From Paenibacillus tundrae (lineage in GTDB: Bacteria > Bacillota > Bacilli > Paenibacillales > Paenibacillaceae): DNA of 64,000 bases. Position numbers and translations under genes: made by a program. The DNA lies in assembly GCF_030812775.1 (NCBI RefSeq), contig NZ_JAUSTI010000006.1:299090-363089 (forward strand), in the 5' to 3' direction. Shown piece by piece: positions 16,568-24,957 of this stretch. How positions within the stretch are numbered: position 1 is the stretch's first letter; each line of letters opens with the position of its first letter. A model generated the notes under the pieces. The model was given only the letters and a program-made list of their open reading frames with translations, was not told where the DNA came from and searched no databases.

Positions 16568-17740
16568 TCAAGTCAAAATAGTAGCTTCCTTGCGCCCTTT
16601 GATATCTTCATAACGGGCGACAACTTGCCCATGAACGGGATGTGCGTCGGGAATACCCATGCGTTCGCGAATAAAGGCAGAGACGCCGTCCTCACGAATC
16701 ATGTGTTGGAGCTTCATGGCTTCCTCGTCTCGTTCATAGTTGAACAACATCGCGGCTGCCATAGCGGAAGTTAAATGAGGAATGGCTATTCCGAATTCAC
16801 TGGCCTGCATCGCTGGGCGAACAAGCCGGTCGTAAGGCGATAACTTGCGAAGAGGTGAGCGGCCGACCCGGGTCACCTGATCTGTCAGGTTCGGATTGGC
16901 AAAGCGTTCGAGAATGGTATCGATGTACCTGCTATGCTTCTGTGGATCGAAGCCATGTTTCTGGATGAGCATGGCTCCGGTCTCTTCCATGACATGACGA
17001 ATTTTCTCACGAAGAGGTTTGTGACTCATGACCTGTCGAATGGTCTTGAATCCTTCGAGATATCCGAAGTATGCCGCAACACAGTGTCCGGTGTTGACGG
17101 TAAACATTTTACGTTCAATATATGGCTCAAGAGAATCAACGTAGTGTACACCTTTAATTTTCTTGAATCCATCCAATAATGCAGAGCGATGTACAACCCA
17201 TTCGTAGAACGGTTCAACCGTCACCTGTAAAGGATCTTGGTGATCCTGAGCAGGTACGATCCGATCTACAGCCGCATTAGGGAAGGCAACATAGCGCTCG
17301 GCTTTTTGGCGAGTCTGTTCATCAAGTAAAGGGTAGATACGCTTCTTAAGCCGTGTACTTCCTCCAATAGCATTCTCACAAGCAATAATATGGAGCGGAG
17401 CGGGGTTGCGTTGTTGCATGCGGAGGTGAATGCCCTTGGCAATCGGTTCAGCGATATCCTCAAGTGCTGATACACCAACTGCCGTGGTTATCAGATCAGC
17501 CGAGGCAATATGCTCGGCTACTCGATCCTGTTCGCCAACGTTGATGGCAGTTACATTATTCACAATCGTTGTATCCTGATCACGATTTGCAAGTGTAATC
17601 GGATACTCTTTCCTCTTCTGGAGCATGGAGATTTTCTTCGGGTTACGTGCGACAAAGCAGACTTCGTAATCGGAAGCGGACAACATATGACCGATAAAAC
17701 CGCGGCCTATATTGCCCGCACCAAAATGTACAGCTTTCAT
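16568..17740 (-). CDS. mtlD: Mannitol-1-phosphate 5-dehydrogenase
   Basis: A 390-residue NAD-dependent polyol-phosphate dehydrogenase that interconverts mannitol-1-phosphate and fructose-6-phosphate. The N-terminal Rossmann fold begins MKAVHFGAGNIGRGFIG with the GxGxxGRGFIG dinucleotide motif typical of MtlD. The C-terminal domain has NTGHCVAAYFGY and the catalytic lysine region near NAAVDRIVP. The start at 17740 has AAGGGGGAG about 8 bp upstream; a longer frame to 17764 has no ribosome binding site. It follows a HAD phosphatase gene by about 50 bp on the same strand, and no mannitol PTS gene is near. That layout fits mannitol synthesis from fructose-6-phosphate better than uptake. Confidence 0.93.
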   Translation of the reverse strand: MKAVHFGAGNIGRGFIGHMLSASDYEVCFVARNPKKISMLQKRKEYPITLANRDQDTTIVNNVTAINVGEQDRVAEHIASADLITTAVGVSALEDIAEPIAKGIHLRMQQRNPAPLHIIACENAIGGSTRLKKRIYPLLDEQTRQKAERYVAFPNAAVDRIVPAQDHQDPLQVTVEPFYEWVVHRSALLDGFKKIKGVHYVDSLEPYIERKMFTVNTGHCVAAYFGYLEGFKTIRQVMSHKPLREKIRHVMEETGAMLIQKHGFDPQKHSRYIDTILERFANPNLTDQVTRVGRSPLRKLSPYDRLVRPAMQASEFGIAIPHLTSAMAAAMLFNYERDEEAMKLQHMIREDGVSAFIRERMGIPDAHPVHGQVVARYEDIKGRKEATILT

Positions 17741-17790
17741 GTGTGAACTCCCCCTTTTAATCATTGAAATGAAGCAGCATTCGTTCAGAC

Positions 17791-18459
17791 TTAAACGGTA
17801 GTGACGAGTGGCTTCGAGATCAGATCATTAAATTCGAGGTCGGTCAGGCAGGATAGCCGTTGGTGAGGCATGTCGAATTCGAGTGTCCCGGTAATGGTAT
17901 TGGAGATAACGACACAGTGAATACCTGCCGCAGCAGCTGCACGCGCGCCGTTAGGTGAATCCTCAATCGCGACGGCTTCGTCTGCAGTTACTCCAAGGGC
18001 TTCAAGGGCTTGATTATATAATTCTGGATCCGGCTTTACATTGGCTACATCGTCAGCTGTGCGGATGACTTCAAAATAATCTTTAAGCTTCAGTTGTTCG
18101 AGGTGTTGCTCAACCCACTCGCGCTTCGAGCTGGACGCAACGGCCAATTTCAATCCTGCTTCGCGTGCTGCATCGAGGTAGTTCTGGATACCGGGTCTGA
18201 CTTGTTCTTTGTTCATCAGTGCTGCGTGATGCAACTGAACGGATTCCCTGAACGCATCCCGATCGATCGGAAGATTCAAATCTGTTATTAAGTACTCATA
18301 GGGATTAAATGTTTTTAGACTGGTACCAATGCATTGTGAATACATCTCCAGGGTCAGGTCAACACCATGTTCCTTATAGGCATCTCGAAAAGCGACATAC
18401 CATGCTGTTTCTGTATCAATAATCGTTCCGTCAAAATCAAAAACCAGTGCCTTAATCAT
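17791..18459 (-). CDS. HAD-superfamily phosphatase, possible mannitol-1-phosphatase
   Basis: A 222-residue cytosolic phosphatase of the beta-phosphoglucomutase-like HAD subfamily. Motif I is DFDGTI (residues 7-12), motif II is ASSS, the motif III lysine is in VKPDP, and motif IV is EDSPNG; the helical cap domain lies between motif I and motif II. The start at 18459 has AGGAGG 8 bp upstream. It is the first gene of a two-gene operon with mtlD. A dehydrogenase-phosphatase pair could convert fructose-6-phosphate to mannitol; in Acinetobacter MtlD the two activities are fused. The alternative is a general sugar-phosphate phosphatase of the YhcW type. Confidence 0.88.
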   Translation of the reverse strand: MIKALVFDFDGTIIDTETAWYVAFRDAYKEHGVDLTLEMYSQCIGTSLKTFNPYEYLITDLNLPIDRDAFRESVQLHHAALMNKEQVRPGIQNYLDAAREAGLKLAVASSSKREWVEQHLEQLKLKDYFEVIRTADDVANVKPDPELYNQALEALGVTADEAVAIEDSPNGARAAAAAGIHCVVISNTITGTLEFDMPHQRLSCLTDLEFNDLISKPLVTTV

Positions 18460-18981
18460 AAATTTGTTTCCTCCTGTTTCAGAATTAGTTTGGGTTTGGA
18501 ATAAAATGAAAACTTTCTGCAAATTCATTCCCTGTATTATTTAAACCGCGGCATGTTAGTTGACGCAGAAAACAGGTAAAAGTAATAAAATTGGAAAATA
18601 ATATGCGCTGTATTGAATAAAACCGTAACATAGGACAAAGTGAAGGGTCAAGCGCGTTATGAATGTTTACATTGAAAATTTGCACATGAATGACGTGTTT
18701 TCAGAAAATAGAAAAAGTCATAAACCGTTATGCCTTTTGCATGTAAGCGGTGTACTGGAAAAACTGTATTTTCAGTTTACTGTTTTTAAACTTTTTTTAT
18801 GGATTATTGGATATGACAACCGTTCAACAGGTTTCGACACTTTTATAATAGAAGAAAGGCAATTGAACTAAGGGTAAATACGTGCGGAATATTAATCTTT
18901 TTGCGCCATACTGAGGCATGTGTCAAAATGAAAGAAGTTAATTTAGGTTGAATGATGCATGGAAGAGGAGAGGAATGGCTG
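18460..18981. other. 522-bp divergent intergenic region without a supported gene
   Basis: This holds the promoters of the HAD-mtlD operon (minus) and of the ADP-ribosylglycohydrolase gene (plus). It is AT-rich. A 70-codon plus-strand frame (18659-18871) has no ribosome binding site and looks random. No convincing catabolite-response element or riboswitch was seen. Confidence 0.5.
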
Positions 18982-19917
18982 ATGCTTGATCAAGATCGCT
19001 TTAATGGAACGTTCATTGGACTAGCCGCAGGTGATGCACTCGGTACAACTGTGGAGTTCAGTCCCCCAGGTACGTTTGTACCGATGACGGACATGGTGGG
19101 TGGTGGCGTATTTGGATTAGAGGCTGGGCAGTGGACAGACGATACGTCTATGGCACTATGTTTGGCGCAAAGCTTAATGCGAAAGGAAGAGTTTGACCCT
19201 GCAGATCAGATGCGAAGATATACGAACTGGTACCAAGTGGGATACATGAGCAGTACGGGAACATGCTTCGATATTGGCGGGGCGACGCGGAACGCCTTGG
19301 AACGATTTGCAGTGTCAGGAGAGCCGTATAGTGGATCAACGAATCCGAATACGGCAGGCAATGGCTCCATTATGCGACTTGCTCCAGTAGCGATGGCCTA
19401 TGCTAACCACCCGGAAGAAGCGGTGCGGTATGCCGAGATGAGTTCTCGAACAACACATGCCACGACCGAAAGCGTAGAAGCCTGTGGTGTGTTGGCTGCG
19501 ATTCTGGTGGCTGGACTTCAGGGAGCGAGCAAAGAAACCATGCTGTCCCCAGTGACCATTCGTCAGTGGCGGGAAACGAAGACATTTTCCCCTGGCATAG
19601 AGGAAGTGGTGGAAGGGTCTTATCAGCGCAAGGAGCCACCCGAAATTCAAGGGAGTGGTTATGTCGTTCGTTCGCTTGAAGCGGCTTTGTGGGCATTCTA
19701 TAAATCTTCTACTTTTAAAGAAGGAGCACTCTTGGCAGTGAACTTAGGCGATGATGCGGATACTACTGGAGCTGTGTATGGGCAAATTGCCGGTGCGTAT
19801 TACGGTCTCAGCGGTATTCCGATCCAATGGCGAGAGAAGCTGGCTATGCAGGAAACGTTAGATGAGGTAGTGAATGGGCTGTGGCATAAAGCGAATAAAA
19901 GCCAAAATCACGGGTGA
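18982..19917 (+). CDS. ADP-ribosylglycohydrolase (DraG family)
   Basis: A 311-residue enzyme of the DraG/ARH fold. Typical motifs are GLAAGDALGTTVEF near the N-terminus, the metal-binding WTDDTSMAL (about residue 50), GNGSIMRLAP, and the second metal motif NLGDDADTTGAVYGQIAGAYYG (about 255-276). These enzymes hydrolyse ADP-ribose from arginine or related substrates using two Mg ions. The start at 18982 has GAAGAGGAGAGG about 8 bp upstream; a longer frame from 18952 is less likely. The last six codons lie inside the stem of the terminator. Protein ADP-ribosylation reversal or NAD-metabolite salvage is possible; no transferase is next to it. Confidence 0.9.
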   Translation: MLDQDRFNGTFIGLAAGDALGTTVEFSPPGTFVPMTDMVGGGVFGLEAGQWTDDTSMALCLAQSLMRKEEFDPADQMRRYTNWYQVGYMSSTGTCFDIGGATRNALERFAVSGEPYSGSTNPNTAGNGSIMRLAPVAMAYANHPEEAVRYAEMSSRTTHATTESVEACGVLAAILVAGLQGASKETMLSPVTIRQWRETKTFSPGIEEVVEGSYQRKEPPEIQGSGYVVRSLEAALWAFYKSSTFKEGALLAVNLGDDADTTGAVYGQIAGAYYGLSGIPIQWREKLAMQETLDEVVNGLWHKANKSQNHG

Positions 19918-19938
19918 GATCCTGTGATTTTGGCTTTT
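19897..19938. terminator. Terminator whose stem includes the end of a gene
   Basis: AAAAGCCAAAATCACGGG pairs almost perfectly with CCTGTGATTTTGGCTTTT around the loop TGAGAT. The TGA stop of the ADP-ribosylglycohydrolase (19915-19917) is in the loop. The structure is symmetrical, so it can also stop transcripts of the convergent gene at 19946. Confidence 0.9.
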
Positions 19939-19945
19939 GTTTGTG

Positions 19946-20365
19946 TTATATGACATCAAGCGTATAGTGAAGGTAGAAGAAGAGATAAATAACAGCAGCT
20001 CCTATGCCAATGCCAATCGTGGTTCTATGTTTCCTTTTTATGACGAAGATCAGCCGCAGAATAAATAGAACCGGAAGAGCTAATGAAATAATCCAATGTG
20101 TTAGAAGCATATCAGTGTAGTCTTCATGTACGTATGTGGCGAAGATGATAAGTGCTAAATTGAATAACTCATCCCGTTGCCGGATTATGGTGGAGATCAC
20201 AACAAGAACAACAACGTACACGGGGATGATATACGCACCCAATAACTGTTCAACCGCAGATTGGGAAGTTATCTGTTCTAACATGAATGAACTGAGAAGT
20301 AGGAGCGCAAAAGAAACAATGGTGAAATAATACCAAATTTTGTTCTTCAGAGGTTGAGTATTCAT
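19946..20365 (-). CDS. Small hypothetical membrane protein
   Basis: A 139-residue protein with four predicted membrane helices (about 12-30, 42-62, 70-88 and 95-130) and a short basic loop KRKHR before the last helix. No family is recognised; the size and layout resemble many uncharacterised Bacillales four-helix membrane proteins. The start at 20365 is supported by GAAAGGGAT about 7 bp upstream; the upstream in-frame ATG at 20383 lacks one. It follows the secreted-protein gene at 20447-21232 on the same strand with an 81-bp gap, so the two may be co-transcribed, for example as a secreted factor and its membrane partner (inference). Confidence 0.65.
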   Translation of the reverse strand: MNTQPLKNKIWYYFTIVSFALLLLSSFMLEQITSQSAVEQLLGAYIIPVYVVVLVVISTIIRQRDELFNLALIIFATYVHEDYTDMLLTHWIISLALPVLFILRLIFVIKRKHRTTIGIGIGAAVIYLFFYLHYTLDVI

Positions 20366-20446
20366 GTTAGATCCCTTTCGCATTGGATAATAGTAAGCCC
20401 GGTCATGACTTGATCATTAATATTGATGATTAAATCGATTTAAATT

Positions 20447-21232
20447 TTAATAGATCACATGACTGGAATTTTTAGAGTACTGTGAGTCGACGCTAACGGT
20501 AGCGTATGGGTATTCTGTCCAAGGTACCCACAGGGTGTCTTCTCCCTGGGAGGAGTTGTAACTAATAATTCTAGATGCTCCCGTAGATGCTTCAATCTTA
20601 CGGATTGTTTCAGACGTCATATATGAATCAATCGTGTTGAGAACACCTACTGCTGAAATAATATGACCGATTACAGGGAATTTGGCAGAGATCGGCCAGC
20701 CTAACAACGCCGTCATCACATGCTGCCAAGTAGTCAGGTTTCCGCGCAACTTTTTGTCTATAATATCTGCTGTCACTGTAGGTGGTAAGTATTGCACTCG
20801 GTGAGTTGCGATATATCTACTTCCTAGGTAAGACTGTGAGTAATCCTCTCCACCTCTCTTCATCAATACTTGTTTGGTATTAGCGGTAGCGGCTTGTGTA
20901 GCCTGAGCTTGCGTTGTTATTCCTTCGTTAGGCATAGTGTTATATTCGTTCTCGATAAGGTTAGTAAAATAGTCAATGCTCTCTTGTGATGCATTCTGAT
21001 TCTCAAGTTGTTCTCTAGCGATATCTAAGACCTCTTCTTTGGTTAGTTGCTTAGAAGAGTCGTTTACTGTGCTTAAGCTTTGTGCTGCATCCACATCCCA
21101 CCAATTCTCTTCAATTGTTATTTCGTTGTTAGCTGATTCTTCGGCACTTGCTTGGGGATGCTGGAAAGTTCCTAATACAACAGTGGCGAACATGACAAAA
21201 GCCAAAAATACCTTAAATTCTTTTCTTATCAA
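20447..21232 (-). CDS. Secreted protein of unknown function, possibly bacteriocin-like
   Basis: A 261-residue protein with a clear Sec signal peptide (IRKEFKVF, hydrophobic core, ASA cleavage near residue 26). The start is TTG at 21232: AAGGAGGT ends 8 bp before it, whereas the ATG at 21271 has no ribosome binding site and would spoil the signal peptide. The first part of the mature protein is an acidic, pro-peptide-like stretch (to about residue 115, EGITTQAQATQAATA). The C-terminal half has a hydrophobic Gly-rich stretch (ALLGWPISAKFPVIGHIISA) followed by strands. A secreted antimicrobial of the large heat-labile type is conceivable, but I cannot assign a family. Confidence 0.7.
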   Translation of the reverse strand: MIRKEFKVFLAFVMFATVVLGTFQHPQASAEESANNEITIEENWWDVDAAQSLSTVNDSSKQLTKEEVLDIAREQLENQNASQESIDYFTNLIENEYNTMPNEGITTQAQATQAATANTKQVLMKRGGEDYSQSYLGSRYIATHRVQYLPPTVTADIIDKKLRGNLTTWQHVMTALLGWPISAKFPVIGHIISAVGVLNTIDSYMTSETIRKIEASTGASRIISYNSSQGEDTLWVPWTEYPYATVSVDSQYSKNSSHVIY

Positions 21233-21495
21233 TGTGTAATACCTCCTTATGAATTCATACCAATTAAACATATGCTAAGGAGTATTTCAACAAAAAATGG
21301 GATAAAAGGTAAGTATGACCTATACTTAAAAGGCAGATTTAAAACTAAAGTCCCACAGCTTCTCTATGTCCCTATAGCGCCTGAATACCGAGAATTACTG
21401 TTCAGGATTAGAGCATGGCGGTATACTATATAAGTTGTGTTTATAGAGATGTGCAAGGTTTCATCATGTTAAACGGATAGGAGAAGAGACATCGT

Positions 21496-22740
21496 ATGAG
21501 TAAGACAGAGAGCAAGAAGGCGCAAGCTTCGCCATCCAATCCACGAGGTGCATTTCCATTGTCCTTGCTGTGCCTCACTGTAGGTGCATTTGCGATTGGT
21601 ATGACCGAATTTATCATTATGGGATTGTTGCCAAACGTGGCGACAGATCTGAATGTAAGCATTCCACAAGCAGGCCAACTTATTACGGGATATGCGCTTG
21701 GTGTAGCTGTAGGTGCACCAATATTAACGGTGTTTACACATAAAATACCGCAAAAGAGATTGCTTGTCCTATTAATGTGCATTTTCATTTTAGGCAACGC
21801 TTTGTCTGTTATAGCACCAACCTATGGGTTACTAATCTCCGCACGTATTTTGACGGCATTTGCGCATGGTACGTTTCTAGGTGTGGGGTCGATTATGGCA
21901 ACGAAGCTGGTTGCTCCAGAGAGAAGGGCAGGAGCTGTATCCGTTGTGCTCGCAGGACTTACGATTGCGAATATCATTGGCGTTCCATTTGGTACATTTA
22001 TTGGTCAACAATTGGGATGGCGATCATCGTTCGGTGCGATTACAATCCTAGGTATCATTTCGTTAATTGGGATCATTCGCTTTATTCCGGTTATCCCACA
22101 AGGGGCTCCGGCGAATCTGATGCAGCAGTTTCGCAACCTGATTCGCCCGCAGGTATTATTGGTTCTGCTTGTTGGTGCGCTAGGATGTGGAAGTCTCTTT
22201 GCCGTGTTCACGTACATTACTCCAATGTTAGTGGATATTAGTGGGTTTGCAGAGCAGAATGTAACCTGGATTCTTGTACTGTTCGGCGTAGGTGTTACCC
22301 TTGGCAATATGGTAGGTGGACGTCTGGCGGATTGGAAGCTGATGCCGTCACTAATAGTTAATTTCGGTATACTCGCTGTACTTCTCGCTCTACTTACGTT
22401 CACGCTAGAGAATGCTACTCTTGCAGTCATTACAATATTTTGCTGGGGTGTCGCGGCCTTCGGTATTATGCCAGGATTGCAGATTCGCATTATGAACCTG
22501 ACGCGAGAAGCGCCATTGCTTGCTACGACGTCAAGTCATTCAGCCTTCAATCTGGGGAACGCCTGGGGTGCGTACTTAGGTGGCTTCGCAATTACCCATA
22601 CGGGGCTGGGTTCCGTACCGCTCTACGCAGCCGTTATTGCAGCCTGTGGATTATTAGGGTTATTGATTAGTGTAGGAATGGATCGGAGAAAACGGTTGAT
22701 TGATAAGTCGGAGATGGTAGAAGTTGCATCGGCGAATTAA
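21496..22740 (+). CDS. MFS transporter, AraJ-like efflux permease
   Basis: A 414-residue major facilitator superfamily protein with twelve predicted membrane helices. Family traits include the first helix GMTEFIIMGLLPNVATDL, which is characteristic of the DHA1/AraJ-YdhP group, and a helix-4/5 region HGTFLGVGSIMATKLVAPERRAGAVS that resembles motif B. Related proteins export sugars, drugs or purine ribosides; the substrate here is unknown. AGGAGAAGAG lies 8-9 bp before the ATG. It is a single gene and converges on the Abi gene, with a shared terminator between them. Confidence 0.88.
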   Translation: MSKTESKKAQASPSNPRGAFPLSLLCLTVGAFAIGMTEFIIMGLLPNVATDLNVSIPQAGQLITGYALGVAVGAPILTVFTHKIPQKRLLVLLMCIFILGNALSVIAPTYGLLISARILTAFAHGTFLGVGSIMATKLVAPERRAGAVSVVLAGLTIANIIGVPFGTFIGQQLGWRSSFGAITILGIISLIGIIRFIPVIPQGAPANLMQQFRNLIRPQVLLVLLVGALGCGSLFAVFTYITPMLVDISGFAEQNVTWILVLFGVGVTLGNMVGGRLADWKLMPSLIVNFGILAVLLALLTFTLENATLAVITIFCWGVAAFGIMPGLQIRIMNLTREAPLLATTSSHSAFNLGNAWGAYLGGFAITHTGLGSVPLYAAVIAACGLLGLLISVGMDRRKRLIDKSEMVEVASAN

Positions 22741-22856
22741 ATAAGAAGTTTATGCAACTGGAGCGTGAGAGTAAGTTTAAGTGAGAGTGTAAGTGTAAGT
22801 CCATATGATCGTTTACCAATCTGCGTGGTGAGCATAATGATCATGATATAAAAGCA

Positions 22857-22901
22857 AAACCTCTGTTCACACATTTTGGATGTGGAATGGAGGTTTCTTT
22901 A
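22857..22901. terminator. Bidirectional terminator
   Basis: AAACCTC..TTC.CACAT pairs with ATGTG.GAA..GAGGTTT, with T-runs in both directions (TTTCTTTAT plus; TTTTGCTTTT minus). It separates the convergent MFS and Abi genes. Confidence 0.8.
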
Positions 22902-22996
22902 TATGTCGTTGTAGTGTATCTGACCCTGTCTAATCTAACTCACGCAATTTCAATCAACGTAATTTCATTGGTGTCATTATCAGTATGGATGATTTA

Positions 22997-23890
22997 TTAT
23001 TTTTGTAATAAATTCTCCCAATTTCTAGGGAAACCTAAAAGCGTTATATCCACTTCATTGTAGGCCTCAATTAACGAAGAAAGCCCGGTTACCCAAGAGA
23101 CCCAAATTGGGCGGTCGTTTACCAGATACTTAGAATTGTAAATAGCTCCATAAAGGAAGGCTCTGTCCAAACCCAAGCTCTCATCAGTTCGTGTGTATCG
23201 AATGGTGACAGGTATACGATAGTTAAATAGTCTACTGTAATGGGCACATCTATTCCTGAATACCGTTAAGACGTGGAACCAGTTTTCAAGCTCCTTGTAA
23301 CTTATGTTGGTAGAAGGATAATATTCACGAGCAATAGACTTCTTGTCAGACGTTTTTAAATTCTTATAGAGAGAAGACATCATTGAAATAGTACTTACCT
23401 CAAAGGCTGCCCATATAGGGTATCTATCTTGATAATTTTCTCTATGATGAGCAATGAGCACTTCTTTACTCTGTTTTTGGATGCATCTCTGCAAGTCCTC
23501 AACAAAGCGTTGGTGGAAAAAAGGATTTACAAAATTAGAGCCATCCAAATAACCCTGAGATCCATAACTGTGAGCGAGCTTGTAAGAGAGTTGGGATCTT
23601 AAAGCTATCTCGATGTATTCAACAATCTTCATAAAATGATTTCTAAGGGCTGCATCAAACAGATAATGTTTATAGACCTTATTAAAGGTTGTTCCTTTAA
23701 TATAGTGATCAGTAGTGTCTTGTTTAAATGTAAGTGCGTAAGCAGTGAATCTATAGTAGTGTATTCGTTTTAAGATAGTAATTGCTTCTGATTCATTTTC
23801 TATTAACATTTCTCGATCTTTAAATTTCTGAATTTGTTCCTCATATGTAGTAGGCGCTTTCAATTCACGTTGCTGAATCTCGTCTGACAA
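22997..23890 (-). CDS. Abi_2 (AbiD/AbiF)-family HEPN protein, predicted abortive-infection RNase
   Basis: A 297-residue protein of the Abi_2 family. Recognisable elements are the N-terminal TTYEEQIQKFKDRE, LKRIHYYRFTAYAL, FDAALRNHFMKIVEYIEIALRSQLSY (family core, cited by its ends) and the HEPN RNase motif R212-N-R-C-A-H217 (Rx4H) followed by YSR. HEPN toxins of this type cleave RNA and can block phage growth. The start is TTG at 23890 because GGAGG lies 8 bp before it; the in-frame ATG just upstream lies inside the ribosome binding site. A consensus promoter and a terminator-like hairpin precede it. The divergent neighbours are RNA-repair-type genes. Confidence 0.88.
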   Translation of the reverse strand: MSDEIQQRELKAPTTYEEQIQKFKDREMLIENESEAITILKRIHYYRFTAYALTFKQDTTDHYIKGTTFNKVYKHYLFDAALRNHFMKIVEYIEIALRSQLSYKLAHSYGSQGYLDGSNFVNPFFHQRFVEDLQRCIQKQSKEVLIAHHRENYQDRYPIWAAFEVSTISMMSSLYKNLKTSDKKSIAREYYPSTNISYKELENWFHVLTVFRNRCAHYSRLFNYRIPVTIRYTRTDESLGLDRAFLYGAIYNSKYLVNDRPIWVSWVTGLSSLIEAYNEVDITLLGFPRNWENLLQK

Positions 23891-23910
23891 GTGAAAAACC
23901 TCCATAACGC

Positions 23911-23965
23911 AAAAATGTCTCGCCCTGTTCCACATGCATAAGCAGAGGTGCGGGCGAGATCTGTT
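23911..23965 (-). ncRNA. Structured leader or small RNA in front of the Abi gene
   Basis: The minus-strand transcript predicted from the promoter at 23972-24000 would begin near 23965. It immediately forms TCTCGCCC pairing with GGGCGAGA (23952-23959 with 23918-23925), with an inner CAC..UGC-UUAU-GCA.GUG extension, followed by CATTTTTG. This looks like a short hairpin RNA ending in an attenuator, just before the Abi ribosome binding site. AbiF-type HEPN toxins are known to pair with non-coding RNA antitoxins; that this is one is inference. Confidence 0.5.
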
Positions 23966-23971
23966 ACCAAT

Positions 23972-24000
23972 ATTATACGAAATTATGGCTATTTAATCAA
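23972..24000 (-). promoter_or_regulatory. SigA-type promoter of the Abi gene
   Basis: On the minus strand TTGATT (24000-23995), a 17-bp spacer and a perfect TATAAT (23977-23972). Transcription should begin about 7 bp downstream, just before the leader hairpin. Confidence 0.75.
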
Positions 24001-24217
24001 CAGTTAAACATAAATTAGTAAGCCTTAATTAAAACTGTCTGTCACTGAATTTATCTGAGCACTTCAAAAGAAACGCGTAGTTCGTAACCTTCCCACGTTG
24101 TATAATGAAGCAATTAATAGTTATTGATGAAGTTGCATGTCAGACAATGGATGAACAAACAAGCCTAGACAAGACAACAAGGGCTTAAACTACATAGGTT
24201 TTACAGGAGGGTAAGAG

Positions 24218-24955
24218 ATGAGAAAAGATGATTTTGGAAATCGGATGAAGGGGTATGAAAATACATTCAGACAAACCCTCCCTCAGCGGCTGCCGATTAT
24301 TATTCGAATCGATGGATGTCACTTTCACACGTTTACACGTGGATTGAAGAAACCATTTGATGAAGCATTGACAGGGGCTCTGTGGGAGACTAGTAAATAC
24401 TTAGCGCAGAACATTATGGGGTGCAAATTAGTGTACCATCAGAGCGATGAAATATCTCTTTTGTTGACGAACTACGATAAATTAACAACGAAATCATGGT
24501 TTGAAAATAACTTGCAAAAGATGGTTTCCGTATCTGCCTCGATGGCAACCGCCAAATTTAATGAAGTGATCCGTGATCATTATCCGAACAAGCCTCTTGC
24601 CACGTTTGATAGTAGGGCTTGGGTGCTTCCACCGGATGAAGTGACCAATTATTTTCTCTGGCGCCAACAGGATGCAACGAAGAACAGTATCTCTATGGTA
24701 GCTCAAGCTCATTTTCCACATAACGAGCTACAAGGTCTAGATGGGAAAAGTCTGCAGGATAAATTATTCCTTGAAAGAGGGATCAATTGGAATGACTTAC
24801 CGATCTGGCAAAAACGTGGGGCCTGTATAACCAAGCAATTTTACAAAAAGGGTGAAGCTACGCGGAGCAAATGGGACGTGGATTTTGAAACGCCTATCTT
24901 TAGCCAGGATCGTGAATACATTAATCAATACGTTTATCTACAGAAGGATGAGTAA
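24218..24955 (+). CDS. Thg1-like protein, 3'-5' tRNA/RNA polymerase
   Basis: A 245-residue homologue of tRNA-His guanylyltransferase. The polymerase-like metal site is complete: Asp32 in RIDGCHFHTFTRG and Asp77-Glu78 in HQSDEISLLL. The conserved SVSASMATAKFN and FDSRAWVLP..EVTNYFLWRQQDA blocks follow. Bacterial Thg1-like proteins add nucleotides in the 3'-5' direction to repair 5'-truncated tRNAs rather than to make tRNA-His G-1. GGAGGG lies 8-9 bp before the ATG; TATAAT at 24101-24106 may be its -10. The stop is 2 bp from the next gene, a small P-loop kinase. It is divergent from an Abi RNase gene. Confidence 0.92.
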   Translation: MRKDDFGNRMKGYENTFRQTLPQRLPIIIRIDGCHFHTFTRGLKKPFDEALTGALWETSKYLAQNIMGCKLVYHQSDEISLLLTNYDKLTTKSWFENNLQKMVSVSASMATAKFNEVIRDHYPNKPLATFDSRAWVLPPDEVTNYFLWRQQDATKNSISMVAQAHFPHNELQGLDGKSLQDKLFLERGINWNDLPIWQKRGACITKQFYKKGEATRSKWDVDFETPIFSQDREYINQYVYLQKDE

Positions 24956-24957
24956 CA

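Noticed and set aside
18659..18871. 70-codon frame in the divergent gap
   Set aside because: No ribosome binding site and no recognisable features.
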